DNA from: Ctenosaura bakeri
Taxonomy: Eukaryota; Chordata; Lepidosauria; Squamata; Iguanidae
NCBI GenBank assembly: GCA_948474755.1
Contig: CAOLHI010001828.1
Coordinates: 124,001-188,000, forward strand
Direction of reading: 5' to 3'
DNA length: 64,000 nucleotides
Below, one piece after another: positions 47,329-57,545 of this stretch. The notes below the pieces were generated by a model. It was not told where the DNA came from. It was given only the letters and a program-made list of their open reading frames with translations, and ran no database searches. Made by a program: the position numbers and the translations under genes. Numbering within the stretch: position 1 is the first letter of the stretch; each line of letters begins with the position of its first letter.

Positions 47329-47795
47329 GGCCCTTTCCGCACCGGCCTATTAAAATGGTGCAGAGCGACCTCCGACAGAGGTCTTCTGCACCTTGGAGTG
47401 GACTGGGGCGGACTACTTTTCGTAGTTCCGCACCTCAGTCTGCTCCGGAGTGACCGGAACTGGTCACGCAGCGTGCTTTTTAAAAACATCTTTTACAAGG
47501 TTTTTAAAAAGCATGGAGTGCGCGACCCCATATTGCTCCGTTGCCGTGCTCCGGTGCAGATTTGCAGGCGTGCACTAGTGTGTGCCTGCAGATCTGCTGG
47601 GGGTGGGCTTTAGGCTGGCGAGCTTCTTCGGTTGGTGGAGAGCCTCCACCAACCAGAAGCCGCCATTTTGGACACCGAAGCAGTGCAGAGCGATGAACTC
47701 GCACTGCTCCTCGTCCCGATGGACTCGCCCAGATGCTGAAGAAGTCTGGTGAGTCCCGTTTTTGCGCGGTTCCTTTCCCACATGCAGAAAGGGCC
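47329..47795. mobile_element. GC-rich Harbinger-like transposon, TSD TGT
   Basis: 467 bp, ends GGCCCTTTCCGCAC ... ATGCAGAAAGGGCC with TGT exactly duplicated (47326-47328, 47796-47798). The interior differs from the 37330 type. It holds inner hairpins ('gtgctttttaaaaac / gtttttaaaaagcat' at about 47478-47515, 'cggttggtggagag / cctccaccaacc' near 47630-47655). CTG|GTGAGTCCC near 47751 is donor-like. Confidence 0.88.
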
Positions 47796-48035
47796 TGTGT
47801 ATGAAAGATGTGCTATTTGGTACTCTACCTCAGCAAAATGAACAGGCCCTGCTGAGGTGGCAAAATGGGTTGTACAGTTTAAGATTACATGTAGGGTGTA
47901 TCACCTATAAATGCCCTTGCCTGTAAAATCTAAAAAAATAAAAGAGTTGAGAATAATATTCAATCAATCAATCAACCAATCAATCAATTCTTTACTGCTT
48001 ATTATACTAGAGTCTCTAACTGTTCACATACAAGC

Positions 48036-48142
48036 ACAGCTGGAAAAGTTACTTTTTAGATTATATCTGCCAAAATTCCCCAGCCAGCATGCTGTAGCTG
48101 TGTTGGCTAGCTATTCTCGGAGTTGTAGTTCAAAAAGGTAAT
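48036..48142. mobile_element. Palindromic MITE ('aagttac' family)
   Basis: 'ggaaaagttactttttagat' and 'aaaattccccagccagcatg' on the left, 'ggagttgtagttcaaaaagg' and 'taatgtttc' on the right, form inverted halves. Confidence 0.72.
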
Positions 48143-48259
48143 GTTTCTAAGATCTGCATACACAGTAATATACAAGCACAGTTAAAAAACATAATGGTAT
48201 GTGTACTTGTTGTACTAGTCTCTTGAATGAAGAGATGATATTTGAGGATTCTTCTTTTT

Positions 48260-48264
<5 letters not shown>

Positions 48265-48299
<35 letters not shown>
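48265..48299. repeat. (TA)n microsatellite
   Basis: About 17 uninterrupted AT dinucleotides, followed by a short 'cccccatacctatggggg' hairpin. Confidence 0.95.
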
Positions 48300-48302
<3 letters not shown>

Positions 48303-50670
48303 CCCCATACCTATGGGGGTAAGGCCAATTCAACTACTTTAGCGTGCTCTATGTATAGATCCGGATTTCCCTGTTTGAATTCCAGACTTTCTGTTATACA
48401 AATAACTTCCTTGGTTCCCCAACCTGGAGAAAGAAAGAAAATAAAATACAAGAAATATAATAGTTACTCAGACCTCAGAGCCATTTCACTCATGTGTCAA
48501 CTGACTTAAAATGTGATACCAATCTACTTCTTTTTATCCCCGTTAAAATACTTGTGAAGCAAAGCCTAAGAATAATGTTCAGACAATGGCAATGTTGAGG
48601 CTTACAGCAAGTCGTCTTCTTGTGAGTGTCAGTGGCTCACAACCACAAGTGCCCCTGGTAGGATATAGAAGTAGCTGAAGTGGGACACAGGTGTTTCAGT
48701 CACCGCAACAAAGATTATTTCCCATCATAATGTCCTAATTTTAGAGTTATTTTGCAGTTACCATAGCAGCCACATTTATGCTCAACGCTATTATGACTTT
48801 CCACTTATGATGGAATTATTATTTTTATTTGTTTGTGTTTACTTAGTCCCAATGATGGTACTGTTATTTTTAGATGTCCTGAAAAGGATAAATATAACAG
48901 AGTATCTACAAGCATATAAAAGTCCTTATTAAAAAAAATATATAGGTTTTTTGTTTGTACCATAGCTTCTCTGACAGAGTGATTGGTGGGACTGAAGATA
49001 CAAAATCTTGAAAATCAATTGCTCTATATGACATTTCCACGAAAGTAAAGGGAAAGCAGCTATGAAAATCAGGATGTGAATAATATATATTTCTCTTTCA
49101 GATAATAAAGGCTTTTTTTTTTTTATTAGGTTGGGATAACATTGACAGGGCAGCTTAGGAGCCCTTTGGCAAAAAGAAAGCTAATTACTTGCCGTGAGGA
49201 AAAAGGGAGCTTGTCATTTGGCAGTTCTGTCATCTCCAAGTTCACTAAATCACTGTAATAAATCATATCCAATAGTGTTACTATATTGTTTGAGTCAATA
49301 TATGATATAAATAGAGCAAGTGATTGTGTGTGTGTGTGCTTCTACTGAAATATCATATTTGAGAAAAGGACAGTTTTTAATGGCTTATAGAGGAGAAACA
49401 AAGCAGGAACTGTAAATGTCTGTTTTATGAAAGACAACCAACCAAACCACATTGGGAATCTGGATCCTTGTAGCAAATCACACAAAAAATCCACAAAATG
49501 TCAAGCAGTAAAACAGAAGTAGGACTTATTTTATTAGCAGAGCATTCTGTTATGCTTTTGTCAGTGTCCCAGCTGGCTGTCTAAACAGGCACCGGGATTC
49601 AAGGCTGAGAGTTCAATGAGTGCTTAAGATGAAGAAAATTCTATAGAAGGTGACATCTATTATGTAAATCCAAGCAAGGTGTTTTTTTTAAAGGAATTAA
49701 AAGTACAGACAAAGATCAGGTTTTGTCCTTGACAATGAAGCTATGGAGTGCCACCTGCCTTTTGGCATTCCTTCCATCCTCCCCATCCCATCGCAGAAGT
49801 GGTTAGGGGGGCTGCCACAGTCCCACTCCTATGATGTGGTGTGTGCACCACTCTCTCTGGCATGATGTGTTTTAAATATGTGACCTAGGACTGATTTTTC
49901 TTGTTATAGGTATGCTGAACTTTTGAATGCCAAATGTTAGAAATAACGGTCATTTTGAGGGTGATCTGGATGGCAGTAATTCTATTTTAAGTAAACATAT
50001 CTCCATGCCATTGATATATTTGCCAAATGCTTTCAAATTCAAGGTATCAAAATGCTTTAGCTAGATTCCCATTGTTGTTATTCCTGGGGGCAGCAAGGCT
50101 GAAGAGAGAACAATCCCAGGAAAAAAATATCTAAATTGCCTTTCTTGGAAAGCAGAAGATTAGATTCACTTCTCCTACCTGTTTAGTTTAACAGGTGGGT
50201 GTTTTCGCTTTTTCTTGGCTGAGAAGAGACAGGGTGGCAAAGTGCAATGTAATCTCTTCTTTCCTGCATTAAGACATACTGAATTGTATCCCTAAGAGAG
50301 CTATCCTTTGTATATGTTTTGGCTGGTGTGTGGACTAAATGTGATTTACAGCACATTTGATCCTTTCTCTGTGTGTGTGACACTCAGAAAGTTAGCACAT
50401 TTGCTCTTCACCACCAGTTATCACAAGGTATATTATGCATGAAAAGAAAATATATTCTTATGGCAACTTTGATGCACAGCTTTGGTGCACTGTTGCCCAC
50501 TTCTGAAGTATGTTCTGAAGTTCACCCTAGGAGGTTTCCAACATCATGTTGCCCTTGATTTGGGTGGGTAGTTTCTCCATGCATCTGGGTGAAGTCTGGA
50601 CAGGGAACACAAGGACACAATGATTTTCTTGCCTTAAGTGAAAACTGATGTTCTAAGATATCTCAAAAGT

Positions 50671-50805
50671 AGGGGGTGGGAATTCTATAACCCTTCAGAA
50701 GTTCCTGGACTGCAACTTCCATCAACATGAGTTAGCATAGTCACAGAGGAAAAATACAGGGCACTGCTGGCCAACATCTGAAGGGCCACATGGTTCTTTC
50801 ACCTG
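50671..50805. mobile_element. hAT-type palindromic MITE
   Basis: Left AGGGGGTGGGAATTC, 'cagaagttcctggactgcaa'; right 'ccaacatctgaagggccaca', 'tggttctttcacctg'. Whole element with both diverged termini. Confidence 0.78.
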
Positions 50806-51566
50806 TTCTAGAAGAGACAGCCTAAAGGAAAAGATGCCCATTCAATCCATAGAAGATTATTAAACCAGCAGCTGAATCTTCAGTAGTGGTGATGATACCC
50901 TAAACTGAAAGGGAGCAGATTAGCCTGAGACATTCAGGGCTGGTTTTCTGGAACACACTGCTCTTTCCTCCAACACAGGAGCATTGCCAAGGGATTACTG
51001 TCACTAAGGTTTTACTTAGGTGATTGCAGAACCCCCAAGCACTTTTACTTTTTTCTTGAAAAGAAAATATTTCAACACTTGGATATTTTTTTTTCATCTT
51101 TTCCATAACTTTCCAAACTCTATAATAGTCTGTCTGAGTTGGAGTGACAGAATGCAAACGAAATGAGCCATGCTATAGCTGTGGATTCCTGCAGTGCAAG
51201 GGGGTTGGATTAGATAAATTTTGTGATCCTTTCCAGTTCTAGGATTCTATAGATACCCTGGATGGAATCAGAAGAGTCAAATTCACCTTCCCCAGAAATA
51301 TCAGGGAGTCTCCAGGAGTCAATTATAGTCCTCTAATTTAACCTATGACAGAGGATTGTTAGAATAAAAATGCAGTCTCTATGTGCATACCAAAGAGAGA
51401 TTGTACTCTACTCTTCCCTCACCCATTTTGTTTGATTACTGGGGTGTTCAGGAGAAAGCATACACATCTTTCAGAAAGAGGAGAAGGGAATGGGAGGTAA
51501 AATTATCTGTATTGGCAGTGAACTTCAGACATACTTGCAACCTGGCCTAATCATTTCTTAAAAGAT
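50806..51566. other. Unique sequence, no gene seen
   Basis: About 51180-51250 ('ggggttggattagataaatt', 'ccttttccagttctaggatt') resembles a CR1 3' end scrap. Confidence 0.4.
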
Positions 51567-52122
51567 TGTTGTTAACTGCCATCAGGTCAACCTTGGCTTA
51601 TGAGATCTCTTATGACATGAGAGATCTCTAGGTCACCCTGTCATCAACTACCCTGCTCAGGTCTTGAAGATTCAGGGATGTTCCTTCCTTGGTTGAGTCT
51701 ATCCATCTTTAATGCAGGCTTCCTCTTTTCCTATTGTCTTCCACCTCACTAAGGCCCTGTTTGCATGGCATTTGCCATGTGAAAGGGCCCCTCGAGCATC
51801 GCACGATTGTGAGGAGCGGTCTGCATGATGCACTCACAATCGCATGACGCTCCAGGGTAGGGTGGGTGCTGCTCGCGCACTTTGACATTTTCAGCTTTCA
51901 GCCAAAAATGGTGTGCTATCACTCATTGCTCCAGGGCCCTGCGTGCACTTGGTGTGTGCGCGAAGCCTCTGGAGCTGCAACAGTCGCACTTCCTGCCCCA
52001 GCATAGCCTGGGAAACTCCTAGGCTGCACTGCGGAAGGAAGAGACAGGGCTCTCACGCTGCCTGCTTGGGAGGAGGCAGCTTGTGCAGAGTTGAAGGAAC
52101 CGGGATGCGAGAGCCTCTAGCT

Positions 52123-52747
52123 CAGTGGTTCTCAACCTTCCTAATGCCGCGACCCTTTAATACAGTTCCTCATGTTGTGGTGACCCCCAACCATAAAATT
52201 ATTTATTTATTATTTACAATGCCTCCCCCCCAAAGCAAAGGCCACCTCGCTGGCCAGGAACGGGGGGGGCGGCAGGGAGGGAAAGAGGAGCCGCGCGTCT
52301 CCCCCAGGAAAAAAACTCCAAGAACCACCCCCTATAGGCTGCACTGTGGAAGGAAGGGGCAGGGCAGTCCCCCGCCCGGGAAGCCAGCTGCGGGATGAAG
52401 GAGCAGCAAAGAGAGTGCCTCGCCAAGAACCTGCTTGCGCGAACGGCACCCCCCACCTCTGCGATAAAGTAACGTGCAGAAAAGGCCCAGGAATGGTGGT
52501 GCACAAGTGCGAGCCATGTGCTTGTGTCCTCCTGCCCCCCTTGACGGGAGCACGTGCAGCCGCACGTGCTCCTGCCAAAGGGGGCAGGAGGACGCGAGCG
52601 CGTGGCTCGTGCTTGCGCACCACCACTGAGGAGGGAATGGAGCCTAAGACCATCGGAAATACGTATTTTCTGATGGTCTTAGGCGACCCCTGTGAAAGGG
52701 TCGTTCGACCCCCAAAGGGGTCGCGACCCACAGGTTGAGAACCGCTG
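52123..52747. mobile_element. SPIN-like hAT transposon, perfect 8-bp TSD
   Basis: Inverted ends CAGTGGTTCTCAACC ... GGTTGAGAACCGCTG with CTCTAGCT exactly duplicated (52115-52122, 52748-52755), which is diagnostic of hAT. The right 100 bp ('taagaccatcgg', 'gatggtcttaggcgacccct', 'gggtcgttcgacccccaaag', 'gggtcgcgacccacagg') matches SPIN, a hAT known for horizontal spread among tetrapods. The left 80 bp ('cttcctaatgccgcgaccct', 'catgttgtggtgaccccc') matches a related Charlie-type end seen in other vertebrates. The middle is foreign: a piece of Harbinger-like transposon (about 52337-52487) and a palindrome (52493-52627). There is no transposase. Confidence 0.88.
52493..52627. repeat. 135-bp GC-rich palindrome
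   Basis: Left arm 'tggtggtgcacaagtgcgag' ... 'gggagcacgtgc', centre 'agcc' near 52560, right arm 'gcacgtgctcctgcc' ... 'gtgcttgcgcaccacca'. Arms are about 65 bp with few mismatches. It explains the long frames on both strands here. Confidence 0.85.
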
Positions 52748-53034
52748 CTCTAGCTGGAGGCTGCTCACGTGATCCCCACACCCCAGCACCGAAGAAAGGT
52801 AAGGTGTGGAAAGGGCCAAGTGTCATTGTCTTTCCTAGTGAGTCATGTCTTCTCATGTTATGGCCAAAGTACGACAGGTTTAGTCTAGGCATCTTGGCTT
52901 CTAGGGAGAGTTCAGGCATGATTTGCTCTTGGTGCCATTTATTTGTCTTTTTAGCAGTCCAAGGGATCTATAGAATTCTTCTCCAACATCATAACCCCAG
53001 ATACTAGATTCTTGGCATCCCAATCAATTTACAG

Positions 53035-53649
53035 CAGAGCTTTCCAAACTTTTCATGTTGGTGACACACTTTTTGGACACATGTCATTTCATGACACAGT
53101 AATTCAATTTTGCTAGCAAGTCAGAGGTTAAACAATGGGAAAGGTAGCCCCTCCCTGATCCTGGCTTGCTGCTGTTGCCCTCACTGAGGAAAAATCCCAG
53201 TGAGGGTGGCAGCTGTGGGAAAGGCAGTCCCTCCATCTGATCCTGGGCCGCTGCTGTTACCCTCACTGAGGAAAGACCCCAGTGAGAGTGGTGGCAGTGG
53301 GAAAGACAGCCTCTCTTCCTGATCCTGGCACATTGCCATCACCCTCACCAAGGAAAGACCCCAAGGAAAGACACTCTCATCAAGGAAAGACCCCAGTAAG
53401 GGCAACAGCAAGAGGAAAGGCAGCTCCCCCAATCCTGGCTTACTCCCATTGCCCTTGCTGAAGAAAGAACCAAGCAATGGTGGCAGCAGTGGGAAAGGCA
53501 GCCTCCCTACCTGATCCTGTCTCGATGCTGCAGTGGCAGCAGCGGGAGAGGCTTGAGTGAGGGGGTCTTTCTCAGCCTGGGGAAGCGACACACCTATACA
53601 CTTCAGGTGACATACTGATATGTCATGACACACAGTTTGGGAAGTCCTG
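53035..53649. mobile_element. hAT-type element carrying a minisatellite
   Basis: Ends CAGAGCTTTCCAAACTTTT and complement CAGGACTTCCCAAACTGT are hAT-like inverted termini, with subterminal 'gtgacacactttttggacac' and 'acatactgatatgtcatgac'. The 8-bp flanks do not match, so it is old. The middle is a tandem repeat. Confidence 0.65.
53142..53560. repeat. Minisatellite, about 5 units of about 80 bp
   Basis: Units contain 'ctgatcctgg', 'tgctgttgccctcactgagg', 'aaagaccccagtgagggtgg' and 'cagtgggaaaggcag'. The third unit has an extra internal duplication of 'aaggaaagacccca'. It accounts for the 150-codon minus-strand frame (53181-53633). Confidence 0.9.
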
Positions 53650-53886
53650 GTCTATATACCGTACAAGCTTTCCAGCTCTCAAATAATGGCTGTACCTTAA
53701 AATAAAGGACACCTGGCAACTCTATTAGGGGCAAGGTTTCAGGCTTTCAGATAAGGAGTATCCCTTATAATAAGGAATGTCTGTCAACCATAGCCATTAC
53801 TATGAATGTATATGCTAGAGACATTGTTTTAAGGTGTCTAACACTCTCAAAAGAACTCCTGTTGCTTGTCAGAGCATCCTCTAGGC
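53650..53886. other. Unique or unclassified sequence
   Basis: About 53700-53790 ('aataaaggacacctggcaac', 'aggagtatcccttataataa') looks like a repeat fragment I cannot name. Confidence 0.3.
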
Positions 53887-54021
53887 CAGTGGGTCCCAAA
53901 CTTTAGTCCTCCAGGTGTTTTGGACTTCATCCCCAGAAGCCCTAGCCACCTTGAACAACAATCAGGTATTCTGGGAGCTGAACTTTAAAATAAGTGGAGG
54001 ATCAAGGCTTGTAAATCACTG
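53887..54021. mobile_element. hAT-type MITE
   Basis: Ends CAGTGGGTCCCAAAC ... TGTAAATCACTG. Flanks CTCTAGGC / CTGTAAAC match 5 of 8. Inside are 'gtcctccaggtgttttggac' and a diverged inverted half. Confidence 0.72.
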
Positions 54022-56328
54022 CTGTAAACAAAGGCTGCAGAACAATCTACCTCCATTTCTCTATCTGTAAAACTAGCTTGAAATGATATTTACTGAGCTT
54101 TGTAGAAATACAGATATTTTTAAATAAAGCACTAGGTGGCAGTATGATTTTTCCTTAGGGCTAATGGAACTCTGAGCTGTAGGGAAGAATGCCATAGCAC
54201 AGACCCAAAAATGTTTGGAGAGAATATTTAGCTTCAACTGGATCTTAGGGATGTGGAGTCCTGTTTGAATCCAGAAGCCAGAAGTGTAATTAGAGGCTGT
54301 GAGTTGGCACCAAATAATTTATAAGAAATCAGAATTTGGATCTGAGTGTTCAGCTATATTCCATTCTCTCTTCTATAAAAGTCTATGAGCTATTGATCTG
54401 AGTGACTGAATCTAGCAATATTTAGAAAGCAAATGCAAAGGAATTAAGAAAGTGATAGCACAAAGCCTGGACTAAGGGAAATAAGAAAAGTAGAAAAGTA
54501 GGATGCTAACTAGCTAACAGCTGAGTGAGGAAAAACTTCCATCAGCTGCACTTGAAAGGGTTAGCTATCAAAGTACAGGAATGATACAGTGCTTTTGGAT
54601 GGCCAACAAGTTTGTTTTTATCAGACCAAAGTAGTGAGTTATGATGGTATAATATCTAACCTTGGCAGATACATGATCTCACTGTTGACAGCATTTCCTT
54701 GCCCTTCATTTTATTGCCTGAACCAATGTAAAGCCAAATGCTGGCAAATCAGAGCCAATGAGGAATGTCATATGCACAGCTGGGCCAACATGTTTGGTAC
54801 AGATGTTGATAATTGAGAAAGAAAATGGTTAAGTGCCTGGCCAAACTGATTGCTTGGTACCCATGTCCTCTGATCATATAAATTGAGACCAAATTGCTGC
54901 TCTGGGCATAGGCCTGATTTCTGGAGTCTTGGCTCTTCTTTTATTTGCTATGATTTAACATGTTTCTTGATTCTAAATCTTTCCATTTGAATGAAAACAC
55001 TCCCTGGCCAGATTTATGTGTCCCCCACCCCCTTTCCTGCCAAATGACTGCCATAAATCCCTAATTAAAATGAACCATCTATGAGCACAGATGAGCAGTA
55101 AATATCAAGATCACAACAACATGTTTACTCCCAGCTTCAGGTTTCTAATGCCTTGTCAAGTTTTCTTTCTTCTTTCTTGCCAATCAGCTGGAATTAATTC
55201 CTTCTGAATTATCATTATATATTTGTAATCTATATAATATATTTGTGAACTGTATCAGTATAATAATATAATATAATATAATATAATATAATATAATATA
55301 ATATAATATAATATAATATAATATAATATAGATGCAGTTTGGTAAATTCCCTGCTCACGTAGGAAATATGTCTTCAACACCCAACAGACTTTGGAAGAAG
55401 TTACCTCCTTGGATTACAGTTCCCAGAACTCCCCAGCCAGCATGATATTCTGGGATCTTTAGTTTTAAAAGTATCATTTCCAAGATATTTCCAAGATATT
55501 TCTGCACTCTTCTCTCCAGTATGTTTAAGAAGATCTGATCAGTAGCATGAGCAGGGTACGGGTAGGGGCAGAGGTGCATGGACAGGGCTACAGCACTTGG
55601 GGGAGGGGTGATGGTGCATGGGGGGGCAGGCAAGAAGCAGAGTCACCCCCCAAACAGTGCTGCCCAGGGCACACCAGTCCCTCTCCCCATCCCTACACCA
55701 CTGGATCTGATTCATTAACAATTCTCTTTACTAATTAGAAAGGATACCTTTCAGTTCCAGTCCAGAAGCTGTTGCTTAATAAGTAAGGCAGAATGTGGAG
55801 ATGACTGGAACGAAAGCACACTGAATATGTGAAGGAGAATGGAACTGTGGAGAATAGGGCTGTGATGAGCCCTGGCTTCTCTGTGTGATAATGCCTTGTG
55901 CACATAGCACCTAGGTTGCCACCATTCCTAGACAGCACAAATACATTTTAAAAACTTTTCAGGAATCTTGCAAAAATAGTGCATACATTGAAGAAGAGAT
56001 GTGTTGCAAGCCATCACAAGCACTAGTCAATCAGTGGAACCAAATAACCCAGGTCACTGCTAACAGTAACAAAGCATTCTGGAAGTGGGGAAGGCTTCTT
56101 TCCCTAGTAATGCACCAGTGTAGTTTAAAGGTTTGGGACTGGAGCTTGCTTGACATGGATGCACTTGCTGTGGCAGAGAGGATTCTTGGATTCTTTACAA
56201 CAAATCAATATGACTGCAAATGCCTAGCACAATGAACAATCTTCTAGAGGTTCCAGCCAACAGATCAGCACCTTGATCCAGCAAGAAAGATCCATGTCTA
56301 TCCTTCTTCATGTATTATTGATGTAAAC
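54022..56328. other. Unique sequence, no gene seen
   Basis: Holds the AT pentamer array at 55260-55331 and a MITE scrap at 55393-55485 ('ggattacagttcccagaact', 'ccccagccagcatgatattc'). 55010-55250 is AT-rich with TAATTA-type motifs. No exon recognised. Confidence 0.4.
55260..55331. repeat. (ATAAT)n microsatellite
   Basis: About 14 uninterrupted copies of the pentamer AATAT/ATAAT. Confidence 0.95.
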
Positions 56329-56457
56329 CAGGAGTTGGAATCATACAGCCCTCCAGGTGTCATTGGACTGAAACGCTCAGCAGCCTTATGCCAATGGTGA
56401 GGGAAGCTGGGATTGTAATCCAACAGCATTTGGAGAGTGGCATGATTCCCACAATTG
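56329..56457. mobile_element. hAT-type palindromic MITE
   Basis: Left CAGGAGTTGGAATCATA, 'gccctccaggtgtcattgga'; right 'gtaatccaacagcatttgga', 'gtggcatgattcccac'. No target duplication detected. Confidence 0.8.
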
Positions 56458-56530
56458 GTGGTGATGTATATCACCATTTGTACAGCATAAGGTTCATCTG
56501 AGTTGTGAAACTGGATTGTAAAGTCCTAGA

Positions 56531-56727
56531 AGAGAGCCAGTGTGATGTAGTGGTTTGAGTGTTAGACCATGACCCTGGAGACCAGGGTTCTGTTACCCAC
56601 TTGGCCATGGAAACCCACTGAGTGAGGTTGGTTGTGTCACATACTTTCAGTCTCAGAAAACGCTGTGACAGGTTCATCTTGCCATAATTCAGAAATAACT
56701 TGAAGGCACACAACAAACAACAACAAG
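56531..56727 (+). mobile_element. tRNA-derived SINE
   Basis: Head 'agagccagtgtgatgtagtg', B-box-like 'agggttctgttaccc', 'gaaacccactgagtgagg', tail 'cagaaataacttgaaggcac' and (CAA)n. A Harbinger-like element begins at the end of the CAA tail. Confidence 0.92.
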
Positions 56728-57067
56728 GGCCCTTTCCGCACGACGTCGCTGTCTCATTTCTGCCATCCTGTCGCGGAGTGTTGTGCTTCCGCAGTTTTCA
56801 CAAAATAGAAAAAAAATCTACTTCTTGTCTGTGATCGTGCGATGCTTCTGTCACTTCTGGCCATGCAGAAGTGCATTGGCGATGCTTCCTTACACAGCGC
56901 AGCAATGGAAAAAGCCCAGCTGTGCTGCAGAAGGAAGACATGACACCATTGTGTTCTCTTCCACATGGACCAAGCGGGTGCAGAGGGGAGAGCTGCTGAT
57001 GTGCTTCTTTCTGGACCCAGGACTGCAGCGAGATGACATGGAAGAGCATCGTCATCTGGAAATGGCG
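56728..57067. mobile_element. Harbinger-like transposon in a SINE tail
   Basis: Left end GGGCCCTTTCCGCACGACG; right end ...CATCGTCATCTGGAAATGGCG, a diverged inverted match. The interior is the reverse complement of 33655-34060. It sits directly in the CAA tail of the preceding SINE. A 107-codon frame inside has no known domain. Confidence 0.75.
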
Positions 57068-57137
57068 AAAGTTTCAGAAAGTGTAGTGTTACAATGTAGC
57101 AAGTGAGATCCTTGATTTACGCAGCCACTCAAATGCA

Positions 57138-57545
57138 TAGAATTATGGGATCACAGAATCACTGAGCTGGAAGAGATCACAAGGGCCATGCAGTCAAACC
57201 ACATGCAGGAATAAATAATCAAAGCACTCCTAACAGATGGCCATCTAGTCTGTTTAAAAACCGCCAGAGAAGGAGACTCCACCCCACTTCAAGGCAGCGT
57301 ATTTCACTGCTGCACTGCTCTTGGGACTTTCTTCCTAATGTTTAGGTGGAATCTCTTTTCTTGTAGTTTGAATCCATTGCTCCATGTTCTAGTCTCTGGA
57401 GTGGCAGAAAACAAGTTTGCCCCATCTTCTATATGACATCCCTTCAAATATTTAAACATGGCTATCATGTCCCTCTTAACCTTCTCTTCTTCAGGCTAAA
57501 CATACCGAGCTCCCTAAGCTTCTCCTCATAGGGCATGGCTTCCTG
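57138..57545 (-). mobile_element. CR1 LINE 3' end, reverse orientation
   Basis: Begins with the complement of the CR1 terminus ('tagaattatgggatcacaga'), then 'caagggccatgcagtcaaac', 'gtttaggtggaatctctttt', 'atgtccctcttaaccttctc' and 'ctccctaagcttctcctcat'. It contains only the end of ORF2 and the 3' UTR. Confidence 0.93.

Larger units (their letters stand above)
47796..50670. other. Long unique stretch, no gene seen
   Basis: (TCAA)n at 47960-47990, a MITE at 48036-48142, and (TA)n at 48265-48299. 49121-49265 is a motif-dense stretch (see findings). No exon recognised. Confidence 0.4.
51753..52817. mobile_element. Harbinger-like transposon enlarged by a hAT
   Basis: Ends GGCCCTGTTTGCAT ... 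GGTGTGGAAAGGGCC. It splits a BovB LINE with two or three shared bases (TAA / AAG; the empty site would read 'cactaagtgt'). Without the hAT at 52123-52747 it is about 440 bp and GC-rich. It shares 'ccagcatagcctgggaaa' and 'ggctgcactgcggaaggaag' with 16890-17267 and 26158-26495. A donor-like AAAG|GTAAGG lies 20 bp from the right end. Confidence 0.85.
51567..53000 (-). mobile_element. BovB/RTE LINE 3' part, split by a transposon
   Basis: Outer pieces 51567-51752 and 52818-53000. The first is the 3' end: 'aactgccatcaggtcaacc', 'cctgctcaggtcttgaagat', 'ttgagtctatccatctttaa'. The second codes on the minus strand for the BovB ORF C-terminal phrase LSLEAKMPRLNLSYFGHNMRR-HDSLGKTMTL (split here only for reading), where the family has LSYFGHIMRR.DSLEKTIMLG. 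The interruption at 51753-52817 is a Harbinger-like element. The LINE is truncated and dead. Confidence 0.88.

Noticed and set aside
51913..52738. Frames of 130-173 codons on both strands
   Set aside because: They span nested transposon junctions and a palindrome, so no single protein is encoded.
53181..53633. 150-codon minus-strand frame with repeated residues
   Set aside because: It is a translation of the 80-bp minisatellite.
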